Source of the DNA: Brachionus plicatilis
Taxonomy: Eukaryota; Rotifera; Eurotatoria; Ploima; Brachionidae
DNA: 62,538 nucleotides
NCBI GenBank assembly: GCA_010279815.1
Contig: QEOQ01000697.1
Location: 356,080-418,617, forward strand
Direction: 5' to 3'
Shown here piece after piece: positions 45,471-57,361 of this stretch (the stretch's first letter is position 1; the number at the start of each line of letters is the position of its first letter). A program made the translations under genes and the position numbers. Below the pieces are notes generated by a model. The model was given only the letters and a program-made list of their open reading frames with translations, made no database searches and was not told where the DNA came from.

Positions 45471-47439
45471 CTTTCGAAATTCTTAAGTATTTGGTTATAT
45501 TTTCTTTTGATTATCCAGAAAAATAAGCCGACACTATACCGTACAATGCACCACTTTTATGACCTTCTTTATGGTCCAAAAACATCTAAATAACTTAGCT
45601 TTGAATTTAAAAACTTTTATCTTGATTCTGTTAATAGCTCAACTATTCTCCGGAATTTTTATTATTTATTTTTTTCAATTTAGAAAATAAAGATTCTTGA
45701 TTTTAATACTTAATATCAGTTTCAACATTAACTTTCATCAGTTCAATAACATTTTTCTGGCAAAATAACCCAAGGCTATTAGTGCCAGACCGGATCAATT
45801 TTGACTTTGGCGGAAAAATAATAATTTTTAATGAGATTGAGTTCAAAATTTATCTAAAATATTCAAAACGCTGATAATAATGATTATTATTTGAGTTTTT
45901 CCATGCAAAATTTGATTTTCTAATTTTTTTGATTTTTTTTCCATAAAAGATAAATTTTATATTTTTAAGAATGAAAAACTTTGTTTTTTTTCTATATATT
46001 TTGACTTTTGGTCTGTGATATGATGATCCTTTATATAATATATGTAGTTTAAAAAACTATTTACGCTTTGTTGTCCCTTTTTTTAATTTACGATTTTGGT
46101 AAATTACATCAAACGAACGTCAAAAAATTGTTTTTAAAAAGTTGAAAAAATCAAGTTAAATTTACAAAAAGTTTATAAATCAATCAATCAATCTTTAGAT
46201 TTATTAAAAAATAAATCTAAAGTATAAGAAATCTAACGCTAAAATAAAATGTATTTTTACTACTGTAAATTTAAGGTTTATTTTGGGTTAGATATATTTT
46301 GACAAAATCTAATTAAATAAAGTAGTCTGGCGCGACACCCTGGTCTTGGAAGTTCGGTTCAGCAAAAATTCTTAGGGCTTTTGATTAAATAATGAATAGT
46401 TAAATAATTTCAAAATTCAAAAAATGATAATTGTAAAATGGAAAAAACAAAAAGTTGTCCACTAATCCTTGGAAGGACTCAGATTCATTCCGAAAAACCA
46501 GGAAGATTTTTTAAAATAAATTACAACAACCAAAAACTTAATTCCCACTTGAGATATTTTTTAAAAGTGCCCAAAATAAAAAATTATAAAATCGGAAATA
46601 AGATTTTATATTATTGAAATTAAAATAAAGATAATAAAAATTCATTTACAAAACGCTCTTTGAGGGCTCTAGATAAATTAAATCGTGCAGTCTAATGGAG
46701 GCGTTTGGACTGAAGATTAATCTGACTATTTTTTATGATTTGGGGCACAATACTTGTTTTATTATTTAAAACACTTAAAAAATTCTACTCAACTTGATTA
46801 AATTTATTCCGTCAACAAAAATATGCTTGAAAAATTATAAATAGCTTCTCAAATAAGAGTATAGATAACTATTAGATTATTATTAATATTTTTGTGTGAA
46901 TAATAATTCCTAATATTTGCCTTGATTGTTTACTTATTAATTATAAGAAGAAGAATATTAAAAATTCAGCTATCTTTAAGAACATTAAAAGCAAAAAATT
47001 TAATATTTTTTTTTAGTGACAAATTTTTAATTATTTTAAGTGTTGACAAGTGGTTTGGCTGTTCTTACAAGATTAAAAATCAAAGATCCACTTTTGGACA
47101 GACTGGGACTAAGATTGCCGGTAATTTTATTTTAAAAATTAAATTTTTTCTTATTTAATAAAATTTGAACCTATTATTTTTTTAATTAAAATGAATTTAA
47201 TTATTTATTTATTCAGTATTGGCTATCAAAGATTAGTTCATGTCAACTTATTTTAGTCTGACTTGTGCTAAATTTAAAAAGTCCTTGGCCGAATTTTAAT
47301 TTAATTTAATTTAAAATTTAAAAGACAAAAAAAAAATGAAGCCAAAAATTGTAAATCAACTAAAATTCAAATATGAAAAAGATAGAGTATTTTAGTTTTT
47401 ATTTCTACAATGTTTTTATTTAAAACCTCATAATGGCAA
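45471..47439. other. No clear gene; one coding-like island near 47,040-47,120
   Basis: Between an AG and a GT, 47,043-47,118 reads in one frame LTSGLAVLTRLKIKDPLLDR, then LGLRLP. It looks compositionally like an isolated exon or transposon scrap, but no partner exons were found. Elsewhere there is A/T-rich DNA with a GC-richer patch at 46,322-46,380. Confidence 0.3.
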
Positions 47440-48060
47440 TATTACATAATTTTACGTAATTTTACATCATAAAATCTAAGATTACATGAAATTATAAAAA
47501 TGTAAGCTTACGTAAAATGATGAAAAATGATGTGAAATTAAATTATTTCAAGTAAAACTTAAAAATAATGTTGAAGGCCAAAAAGCCTAATTTTTGGTCC
47601 AATTTTTTGATCATTGATCACTGATCACACATTTTGTAACTTTTATTAATTAATCAAGGAATAAAAGAAAATATTTTTCGCGATCAATAAAATATATCAG
47701 TAAAAAATTTTTTGAACACATAATCACCAAATCGACGACCTTTTTTAGTTTTATTACAGCTTTTTCGCAACTTGAAATTTTACATTTTCTTACATTTAAT
47801 TGCATAATTTTACATAAAATATTGTTATAAAATGCTAAAAAGGTAATTTTTTTTAAATAACTGAAAATCAAATTTTTATCCGAAAAGTTCGATTTTTTGA
47901 ACTTCAGAATTTCTGTTAAGTTTTACTTGAAATAACTTAATTTTACGTAATTTTATATCAATTTACGTAAGCTAAAATATAATTACATTCTACATTTGAT
48001 GTAATTTTATGTCATTTTGCATTTTTAATAAAAAATTACGTAGAATTAAGTTTTATTATC
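47440..48060. repeat. Foldback repeat rich in TTACGTAA-type motifs, copy 1
   Basis: Many TTACGTAA, TTACATAA and TTACATCA motifs lie on both sides of a core. AAATTATTTCAAGTAAAACTTA (about 47,542) is mirrored by AAGTTTTACTTGAAATAACTT (about 47,918). A TGATCATTGATCACTGATCAC run lies inside (about 47,608). The core frame at 47,650-47,871 is not recognised. Element limits not determined. Confidence 0.55.
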
Positions 48061-48237
48061 AGTTTTGCGGTTTAAAGTATAACACTGAATTAAAAATTCC
48101 ATCATTGACTTAGAAATCTTTATTTATATGGTTGTAATTTTTAGAATTAAATTTAATCATTTTTGGAAAAATCCAGTTAATATTAAGTCTTGACTTTGAC
48201 ATTATGACTATTTAACAGCACTAATTCTTATATAAAT

Positions 48238-49140
48238 ACAGTGCCGATTTGACAAGTGGATTCCTGGATATTTAACGTAAATTTACATAAAAAAGCATTA
48301 AATTACGTAATTTTTAGTAAATTGGGTTATGGCAAAAAAATTTAGGTTTTTGGTAGGAAAACTGTAAATATTGACTGATTTTCCTAAATTATTACGTTTA
48401 CGTAAAAATTGGGAAAAATGTAAAGGCCAAAAAAAGCTCGATTTTTTGAATTTTTTGTTATTTTCTAATAAATTTTGAAAAAAGTAGTTTCTATTTATTT
48501 GATTATATTATACCAAAAGTTACCTTTTTAAACTTTTTTTTACCATTTTTTACATATTTTTACATAAATTTAGGTAAAAACATTTTTACCAATTTTAGGT
48601 AAAATAACGAAAAAATACGTAAATTAACTTTTTGTTACAATGTAATTTTACGTAAATTTACGTAATTTTTTTCTTATTTGTTCAAAGCTCTTCTCCAATT
48701 AATCATTTATTTCTTGAAAATATTATTTGATGATCAAAAAAATATTTTTGGTCACAATGAGTTAATTATATATTTTTGTGATCAAAATTTTCACATTCTG
48801 GACATGAGATTATGATCACATTTTTTTGTGAACACTTAATCACAAAAAAAATTTTTGTCATAAACGGTACGAAATATTGAGCTTTTTTTATTTTTTCCAA
48901 ATAATTTAGGAAAATCAGTCAATATTTACAGTTTTCCTACCAAAAACCTAAATTTTTTTGCCATAACCCAATTTACTAAAAATTACGTAATTTAATGCTT
49001 TTTTATGTAAATTTTCGTAAAATTACATGTTCTTACCAACTAATATTCACTCAAGATTACATAAGATTCCGTAAGCTTACTAAAAATTACGTAAAATTAC
49101 CTAATTTAGTCGATTCTGTACCTTTGACAAAAGCACTGTA
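48238..49140. mobile_element. TA-flanked foldback element with TTACGTAA arrays (about 0.9 kb)
   Basis: Outer ends TACAGTGC (48,238) and GCACTGTA (49,133-49,140) are inverted, compatible with TA-flanked CAGTGC termini of Tc1/mariner-like elements. Inner arms (48,290-48,398 and 48,896-49,022) are long and nearly identical (for example GGGTTATGGCAAAAAAATTT and its complement). More than ten ACGTAA/TTACGT motifs. No ORF. Confidence 0.75.
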
Positions 49141-49149
49141 TCATTAATT

Positions 49150-50100
49150 CATAAAAAGGGTAGCAGAACAATGGTAAGTAACTATCGCCCCATCTCTCTT
49201 ACCTCCGTTCCTTGCAAACATCTTGAGAAGAGCAAGATCATCACGGGCAAACAGCATTGGTTCATTGCCCACAAGGCGTGTGTTACCAATCTTTTTGATC
49301 AGTAGAGCGACGACAGGATTCGCTAGAGATGCATTTGAATCTGGAGAAATTGTTAGTATGGTCTGACACATGGCAAACTAAATTCAACTTAGAGATCTAT
49401 CGTAATCCATTTTGGAGCGAACAACAGGCGTCATGACAACAAGCTTACATTTTAACAAAGACAACGAAAGAACTCGATCTCGGAATCATCATCACCAGCG
49501 ATCTTAAGTCAAGCGAATAAGACTCACTTTCAAATATTTCTCTTTAAAGTTAGTAGATCTACTCATTATTAAGTCATTTGTTCGCCCCCCCCCCATCTTG
49601 AATTTGCTGTATGAGTCTGGAATCCGTATCGACGAAGTGATTTAGATTTCCTGAAGCAAGTTCAGCGAAAATTCTCAAAACTAGTACCAGAATTAAAGGG
49701 AAAACCATACTTCGAGAGAAGAGAGGCTCTTGGTTGGAGTACCCTAGAAGAGAGACGCAGGCGTGGTGATCTCATCCAACTTCACAAAATTCAGCATGGT
49801 CATGATCGGGTTACATTCATAAATGAGACCAAAAGCTGACTTCGAACGGTCTAGACAGCCACAACAGGGAAAACAAGAACTTGTCATAAGGTTATAGAGC
49901 GACAGCTGATCCGCAATTGTAGATTGAGACATAACTTTTTTACAAACCAGGCAGCAGAAAACTGGAACACACTGGATGCTCGGACAAAGAGTGTCAATAA
50001 TACGAACATTTGAAAAAAAAGAATTGACAAGTTACTGATTCATATTATTATTAAATTTATAATCTAACAGGCCTTGGCTGTTATAGTGGGGCGTCTACTT
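49150..50100 (+). pseudogene. CR1/L2-like LINE, mosaic relic of higher GC
   Basis: Islands in different frames: VSNYRPISLTSVPCKHLEK (RT start box, 49,170-49,230); ISSNFTKFSMV and a RRRGDLI-like box (49,745-49,800); FLQTRQQKTGTHWMLG or, shifted, FFTNQAAENWNT (49,935-49,975), the usual end of CR1/L2 ORF2. The RT core is deleted. A run of about 10 C lies at 49,585. GC is clearly above the flanks. The frames on the minus strand here are shadows. Confidence 0.6.
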
Positions 50101-50869
50101 CCGCCACTACTTGGAGACTCAAGTCTCCCACAGCATATATACTACTCCTATTACTGCTGATTTTTATATAAATAAATTTGCTTAATATTGCTTTAAATCT
50201 CTCTGTTGAAATCCTGTTTCTTCGAACCCAAACAAGGGAGCCAGAATCAGATAGTGTTCTATCAGATAATTTCTTTTTTAAATTTAAACCTTAAAATATT
50301 CAATTTAAATTTAAGATATTCAATTGCAATATATTAGAAAATTCGCAAGATTTTTATTCATTTGTCTTTTTTTTGCTTTCAAAATGTTCTTTATAATATT
50401 CTAAATTAATTTTATGACTCATATTTTACAAGGTATCAAATATATTTTTTAGGTGTCATTTTTATTTTCATAAAAAGTTTTATTTTACTTATTGGTTTCA
50501 AAATGGCGATTTATAATTTTTTAACTAAAAATTACTATCAAATTTAAAAGAAAATTTTTTTCTTCTTAAATCTGCATAACTGATATTATTCTTATTAATT
50601 TTTCTAAATCGTCTTAAAATTATAAATTAAACACAATTTTGTAAAAAATTCGAATCTTTTTCACGTTGTTCTTTGGACAATCGTTGAAACCGTGTACTCT
50701 CAATCTTGTTTGCACTATCATTGAAATAAAATAATAAATTGAAAAAGTTTTTTTTGTGTGACCCTAATTATATACTAAAAGTACTCTCAACATCTAAATT
50801 CCCGGATCTCTAAACCAGCCCCACGGGCTTACTCCCGCTGAATGATCCTAAACATTAAATAAATTCGAA
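50101..50869. other. No gene; probable LINE 3' UTR start then A/T-rich DNA
   Basis: 50,101-50,200 (GTCTACTTCCGCCACTACTTG, AGTCTCCCACAGCATATATA) is likely the LINE 3' UTR. TTCGAACCCAAACAAGGGAGCC at 50,221 has a T-loop-like complement but no tRNA fold. Another GC-richer patch at 50,800-50,850 is unexplained. Confidence 0.35.
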
Positions 50870-51060
50870 TTCTATTTTTTTTGATACCAACTGATATTTA
50901 AATTTTAAAACCTGATAAAAATAATTTGGTACCAATTGTAAAAAATCAGAGACCAATTTATTTTTTTTTAAAACCTAAAAAAAAGAATTGATACTTTTTT
51001 TTCACACCAAAAAATAAAAATTTGAAATGACACCATTAAAAAATATGAGCCTAATTTTAA
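50870..51060. repeat. Orphan motif array (ACCAA/ACCTA/ACACC), MULE-end-like
   Basis: Eight related motifs spaced by A/T runs: GATACCAACT, AAACCTGAT, GGTACCAATT, GAGACCAATT, AAACCTAAA, CACACCAAAA, GACACCATT and GAGCCTAATT. This matches the layout of the left arrays of the MULEs at 20, 26 and 40 kb, but no right array or transposase was found. Confidence 0.45.
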
Positions 51061-51845
51061 TAACTGAATAAAATAAATTCAAAAAAAATAAAATCAATAA
51101 ATCAAAATAATTAGTTTGAAAAAAATACAAGCATATCATAAATCTTATTTTTGCACTAGCATAAAAATATTTTGTAACAAAAATTAATCGATTAAAATAT
51201 TTTTTAGATTTTCAATTTGATGGAAAAAAAAATTCATTTTTTTAAAATATTAAATTTAGTGTATAAAAATGATTATAAAAAAATCATATAATTTTCTTTT
51301 TAAATTAATTTATATACTTACATTTAAAATCGAAAGTATTTTTAGAATTTTTGTCTCCAAAGGCTGCATTTAAACTTGAATTTTATAGCCGGGTGGAAAA
51401 TTTATTTATTTTAAAATCAATTACCAAATTTAAAGACACGGTTTTTTGGGTTCCTCTTATTGTCATAAAGCAACAAAAATATAATTCTTTTATAATGGCG
51501 TAATTAAATACCCCCAAAATTAGCAAAAATTTTCGGCTTTTAATTATTTTCGCTAGTTAAAGAATTCAAATTATAGATAAAAAAATATGCCAAGTAAAAA
51601 TTAAATTGCTAGGTTAAAAAGTATTCTTTGATAGGTTTTTATTTATATTTTTAAAAAATCCGAATATTTATTAAAAAATTTTTAATCCGTATTTTAAAAT
51701 ACGCAGCACTGGACCTTAGAAATAAAGACTTTGGAAGTCTTGACAATTGCCTTTAACATTACTTATGTTCAATTAAAATATGCTGATTAAATTTTACTAA
51801 TTAAATATTATTAGATTGAAATAACATTTACTGTAATCTAGTAAT
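51061..51845. other. No gene seen
   Basis: Plain A/T-rich DNA. Confidence 0.3.
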
Positions 51846-52460
51846 AAATGAATTTAATACTTTGAAATTAGTACTAAGGATTTTACTACTAAATTCTTAA
51901 ATAAGAAATTAATACTTAACGCTTATTTTAAAATTAAATCTAAATCCTTATTTTTGAATTTAATACTAAACGACTTTAATACTACAAGAAAATAATAATA
52001 CGAGAAATTAATACTAAAAGAAGTTATTACTAATTGAAAATTTTATCTATACAAAACAATAAACGCCGAAAATCAAATTTTTGCACATTATATACAATTA
52101 AATTAAATAGAATTAAATATTAATTAAATATAATTATTTATAATTTTGAATTTTATAATAAAAGGCTTATTAATATAATTAGCTGATTTCTTGTATATAT
52201 ATAAACCAATCTGTGGTGCTCTCCAATTAATTTAAAATAATTTAAAATTATCTATAAAACTCAAAATAAAACAAAATTTGAAAAGGGGTATCGCTAACGA
52301 CCCATTCAATGTCAACAATTTTTTTAATTATTAGCTTAAATTCTTAATAAGAGAGAAAAATAGTATTAAATAAGAAAAGTATAAAATTCATTTAGTACTA
52401 AAATCCTTAGTACTAATTTCATAGTTTTAAATTCATTTGGTACTTAATTACTTAATACCT
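51846..52460. mobile_element. Foldback element with TTAATACTAA arrays (about 0.6 kb)
   Basis: Left arm ATGAATTTAATACTTTGAAA, TTAGTACTAAGGATTTTACT; the right arm is its mirror (52,375-52,437). Both arms reiterate TTAATACTAA / TTAGTATTAA, about eight times at the left and six at the right. No ORF. Same end architecture as the MULEs, so perhaps a non-autonomous relative. Exact ends and duplication were not found. Confidence 0.65.
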
Positions 52461-52634
52461 TTAAATAAAAACATCTAAATTATTGAGTTAAAGTTACGAA
52501 TAATTTTACGAATCTCGGCCTTAAAAAAAGGCATATAATTATCACCTGTGTTTATTTTATGCAAATAAAAAACTAAAATACTGAATTTAGAACAAAATTT
52601 TTTATTCATTACTATTTTTTAGAAAAATATAGCA

Positions 52635-52850
52635 TTAATTATCTAAGTAAAACAAAGATTCTGTCGTTCTTTTTACAATCCAGTTATTTCCCTCAAATTC
52701 TCAATAAAGGCATTTTTTAGTATCCTCCAAAGAGCGAAAACTACAGAAAGGAAAATAATTTTTACCTTTTCCTCTAGTTTTTCTTTTAGAATTAGGTTCA
52801 AAAGCCTGATCTTGAGATATGTTATTAGGAATTTCTTCAATCACAGACAT
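52635..52850 (-). pseudogene. MULE transposase N-terminal fragment (one in-frame stop)
   Basis: On the minus strand from the ATG at 52,850: MSVIEEIPNNISQDQAFEPN, then KRKTRGKGKNYFPFCSFRSL, then, after a TGA, EFEGNNWIVKRTTES. A basic TRGKG stretch followed by F.SLE..K...NNW.VKR is the start of the FLYWCH-like region of MULE transposases. Broken and truncated; no terminal arrays were assigned. Confidence 0.5.
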
Positions 52851-54584
52851 TTTTTTTAATTTATCTATGCCGAGCTAAATCTTCTTCAGATTAAAAAAAA
52901 TTACAAAAATCAAGAAAAAATAAAATTAGAAAATTAAAATATAATATAATGGACAAATAAAATAGACATATTGTTAATAATGACAGGTGCAAAATGTTTG
53001 AGTATTGAACAGTTTATTTATTTTTTATTTATTTGTTTTTTTTTTATGGTAAAAGAGTTTCACTTCAATCAATTATGTATTAATAAATTAAAATAGTTAT
53101 AAATTTAAATGAAATTGACATTAATTACAAAAAAAAACTAAAATGTTTATATTTTGTTCCTAATTCAGTATTTCAGTTTTTTAAATACATATTACTGTAT
53201 TTAAAAATATTATACGCGTTATTAAAATGGTTAATTTTTATGTTGTCTTATCTCAGCTTATGAACACCATTAAAATAAAGATAATCTGTCAAATTCTTTC
53301 CTCCAGAATCCTTTATCCTTAGTCTTAAAATAAATTTTTTCAATCTAGTCTTACAAATAATTCATATTTGTTTAATTAAATTTTTATTTTTTATTCACAA
53401 AGAATGAACGAATTTCATTTTTCCCCGGTAGTTCCTGTAGTCAAATAATGGATAATTAATAAGAGAACAGCGAAATGTATCCCTAAAATAATTAAAGGAA
53501 AAACAAATTAATTCGAGAGGCTTTCGACAAGCTACTTTCAAAAAATTTGCTATATTTAATTTCTTTGCTATGTTTGTAATTAAATAAATTTTTTTTTACT
53601 TTGGAACTATTTGAATTTGCTTTACCAAAATATGAAAATAAAGATAAAACATATCAATCCTTTTTTTTTACTCTTTTTATTCTAGCAAGTTTCTAAGCCT
53701 TGAATTTAATTAAATTACTTTATTTTTTTTAAATGATCAATTCTTAAATTATACTCCATAAACTTAAAAAAAGTTTGGTGCTAAAAATGGAACAATTAAT
53801 CAATAATTTATTTTTTTTGATGATAATTTATATTTTAGTGAGAATTGCGCTCCAATTAATAAATGAATTAATTACATTATGCTTAAAGGAAGTTATTTGA
53901 TCAAACAATTCTTTTCATTTCAAGGTTATGTAAAATTTTACAAGCATTGGTACTGAACAAGTGCATTTTGCTCTCGATTTTGTTAGCCTGGTTTTTTAAG
54001 AGTGTAAATCAATAATAGGGTATTGAAAATAATTAACAACAAAATTCCGAAAAATAATTCAAAAAGTGGATTGAAAAGTATCGAATTATTACTATTAGAA
54101 CTGTATAATCTAATATTAACTTCATCTAAGGCACACGTTCTAGCTAGTATATAAACAACTTATCACCTTAAGGAGCTCTTCTGATACAGAAAATAAATTT
54201 ATTAAAAAAAACCTTTGCAATAACCTTAGTACACTTGGCTGCCGAGTTGGAAAAAATTGCATAAATTTGATTCAAAATTTCGTTGAAGATGGACAAAATT
54301 TTCGAAAAAAAGCGTAAATCTAGAACTAAAAAATTATCACTTTTTTTCCAAAATTTAATTAAAATTAAACACAGACAAAAAAATTTTCTAAATTTTTTAA
54401 AAAATATTTAATTGTTAACAAAAAATTTAAATTTTAAATTTTCAAATCAAAAGTGCAGAACATGTTGGAATTGATAATTGCGATGAATTTTAAATATATT
54501 TTTGACTAGTAGTGAGGTATGGATAATATTTTATTAAATTATATTAAATTATATTAAATTTATTAAATTTTATTAAATAATAAT
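52851..54584. other. No gene seen
   Basis: A/T-rich with no usable frame. CTAGCTAGTATATAAAC at 54,145 looks TATA-like, but no gene follows. Confidence 0.35.
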
Positions 54585-56097
54585 ATAGGGAGGCTAGAAT
54601 AGATTTGAAAAAACTTAATCAGCATAAGATGAAATCATATTTTAACTCAAAGTCATCAAAAGACTTTAAAAATTCCAAAATTTCTTGGAGTTTCTTTAAA
54701 TCAAACAATCATAGACGCTGATTTTCATAGCATTTCAGAAAAGCAAGTTTAGACTGATACAAAGGCCAGAAGCACTGTTGATCAAGTGGAGATGTTTAAT
54801 AGCTGCTTCGCATCTATAGCGTCTTCCTCTTTGTCCGTGGAAATCATTTAAATTTATTTTTGATGTTTTTAAGGAACTAAAACAAAATGATTCTTTTATA
54901 ACATTATGTTTTTCATTCCATGAGTTACTTTTTGATGATACTAAAAAGGCTCTGGATGAATTTCCCTCTTCTAGCTCACATGTTTACATTGGAATACACT
55001 CAAATATTTTCAAAAGTCTTCCTGATATATGCATTCCCATTCTACAATTAATTCTTCTTCTTTAATAAATGCCTTAATTTGAAGAGTATTACAGACGACT
55101 GGAACCCTTTATATAAGAATAATGGTGATATTAATAACTATAGATATATTTGAAATATATAAAAACTTTTGGCCAAGCAGATAAGCTTTTATTTTGAGTC
55201 AAACAGTATTTTTTAAATGGTCAGCATGGTTTTAGATCTGAACATTCCTGTCAAACGCCTTTGATGTGATAGATTCTAATCTTCTTCTTTTTAAACTGTT
55301 CCTCCATGGCTTTGATAATGAGTCCTTGAGATTGGCTGAGATATGTTTTATTTTAGAAATATTTTGGGAAATTTTAGCAATGTCGCTCTATTAAAATTAG
55401 ATATAGTGTTACAAACATAGATCATTTACAGGATCCTCCACGATACGTGCAGTATCCTCTACTGTGCCTTCGTCAGACCCCACCTTGAGTACGCTGCAGC
55501 AGTCTGGTCTCCTTACAGCAAAAAGGACATCAAAATCCTCGAATCTTTGCAACGAAGGGCCACTAAGCTAGTGAGCAGATGCAGGAACTGGAGCTATGCT
55601 GATCGCCTCGCTGTCTTGGGACTCACGACACTTCAGGAGCGCCGAGTGAGAGGAGACATGATCCAACTGTTCAAATTATACCGCGGAGTCAACGCTGTAG
55701 GCTGGGTGAAACCTATGGAACACTGCAGCTCTCTCTCGCAAGCAGGACCAGCTGGTAATATTAGTGGACACAGGAGAAGACTTTCTGGCCAAGTCACGAC
55801 CAAATGTCAGCAGCGAGCTAACTTCTTCACCAACAGAGTCATTAACGAGTGGAACGCCTTGTAACCATAGTTTCTGTAAATTATTTTCTATTTATCTTTT
55901 TCTTTACCTGTAATGTTCTTTATAGTCTCAATAAATTGTACCTCAGTTTCATCTCTGTAACTTTCATTGTAGTTCCTCAATTTATCTCTCGATTTATGCG
56001 CGATTAGCTACCATAGATGGCTTTCGAGTAAGCCATCTCCGCAATCTCGCTTGCTGTATCTTTTTATCATTTATTTATTATTATTATTATTATTGTT
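54585..56097 (+). mobile_element. CR1/L2-like LINE, decayed RT plus better preserved 3' end
   Basis: 54,590-55,330 has AT-rich, frameshifted RT islands (WNPLYKNNGDINNYRYI at about 55,100; QHGFRSEHSCQT-like at 55,222-55,258). From about 55,425, GC rises and an intact C-terminal frame begins. The 3' UTR (55,865-56,074) ends in a (TTA)n tail at about 56,075-56,095. The sharp composition change suggests two LINE insertions or a recombinant. A tail-only relative lies at 19,796-19,905 on the minus strand. Confidence 0.7.
55449..55864 (+). pseudogene. CR1/L2-like LINE ORF2 C-terminus
   Basis: Open frame reading LYCAFVRPHLEYAAAVWSPY, then KKDIKILESLQRRATKLVSR, RLAVLGLTTLQERRVRGDMI and ending FFTNRVINEWNAL before TAA. 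'VRPHLEYA..VWSPY.K.DI..LE..QRRATKL' and 'LGL.TL..RR.RGD.I' are diagnostic of the CR1/L2 ORF2 C-terminal domain, with the usual NxWN end. GC and codon use differ strongly from the surroundings, which suggests a recent arrival. The catalytic RT (YxDD) is not preserved upstream, so this copy is dead. Confidence 0.85.
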
Positions 56098-56473
56098 TAG
56101 TTTTAAGATTAATAAATTAAAAAAAAATAAAATTCTTTTAAAAACATTGTTTTTTACTAATTCTAAATAAATTTTTAGATAATTTGAGCGTTGAAAAAGG
56201 CAATACTTAACTAGCTCGAAGTTTATTTTTAATATATAAGGTGGTTTGGTTTAATTTTATACTGAATGCTTTAAAGAAGCAAAAAAAATTTTAATTTTAA
56301 ATTTTAAATTACAATTTATAAAAAATTTAATGAACTATCTTTTTCTCATTAAATGTTTTTCAATCACAATTTAACTAAAAATCTTAAAATTCAATTGCAA
56401 AATTAAAATATTAAAATATGATTCATGAAAATTAAGTTACAATTAAAGGAATACTGAGAATGTATTTTTGTTT
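56098..56473. other. No gene seen
   Basis: A/T-rich DNA between the LINE tail and a MITE. Confidence 0.3.
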
Positions 56474-56806
56474 GGCAAAATGTTATTTATTGTACATTAT
56501 TATATTTTTACATTTTTACATTTTTGAGAGAAGAAAAAAAAATCTCAAAATCAAAATATCTAAAAAAATATTCATTCAAGAAAAGTAATAATAAATTCGC
56601 AATTAATTAAAAGGGATTTTCAAAAAATTATCCTTGGTTTTTACATTTAAATTTTTCTAAAACTCCTTTTTAAGTAATTGCGAATTTTTTATTACTTTTC
56701 TTGAGTGAAAATTTTTTTAGATTTTTTTATTTTGAGATTTTTTTTTCTTCTCTCAAAAATGTAAAAATGTAAAAATATAAAAATGTACAATAAATAACAT
56801 TTTGCC
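56474..56806. mobile_element. Foldback MITE family B, copy 2 (333 bp)
   Basis: GGCAAAATGTTATTTATTGTAC at the left mirrors GTACAATAAATAACATTTTGCC at the right. Perfect 8-bp duplication TTTTGTTT on both sides. Same length as copy 1 (31,827-32,159), with few differences, although the central segment is inverted relative to copy 1, as expected for a palindrome. No ORF. Confidence 0.93.
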
Positions 56807-57361
56807 TTTTGTTTTGATTTTGTCAATGAAAAAAATTTTTTCATTTCGTTTTGAAAAAATAATCATTTGATTTGATAATACCACATCAGTCAGACATTTT
56901 TTAATACCACATAAAATAATACCGCATGTGACAACGAACCTTCGCCTCATCTATCATCAATCTTTTTCAATAAAGTAAAGGATTGAACATAAAATATAAT
57001 AAGAATATTTTTTTAAATTTTATTATACAAAAAATCAAAATTTTAATTACAAAAAAAATTTGATTGATGCAAAAAAAAAACAAACATGATCAAAAAAAAA
57101 CAGGCCAAAAAAGAAAACCGGCCCAGAAAAAATTGAAGATCATCAAGATTATTTGCTATACTGTTAGACAATGGCCCTTTGAATGGCAATCGAAGCTCTA
57201 ATTAAGATCGACAGACTAGGCATAATACAAAAGAAAAAAATTAGAAACAAAAAATTATATTTAAAATTCTGAGATGAGTGCATCATTTTTAAAAATTTAA
57301 TCAATTTCGTTAGGTCTTAGTGGAATCTAAATTAGAGCAATTAGAAATACTGACAACATTT
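56807..57361 (-). other. Downstream of the adhesion gene; possible extra 3' exon
   Basis: If TCG|GTAGGA (57,369-57,374) is a donor and not coding, a stretch around 57,120-57,200 (minus) following an AG reads in phase LRLPFKGPLSNSIANNLDDL and could be a further exon. AATAAA at about 57,018-57,023 (minus) could end that transcript. The stop at 57,364-57,362 is simpler. Confidence 0.3.

Noticed and set aside
50221..50270. TTCGAACCC stretch considered as a tRNA gene
   Set aside because: No cloverleaf, acceptor stem or paired A box could be drawn on either strand.
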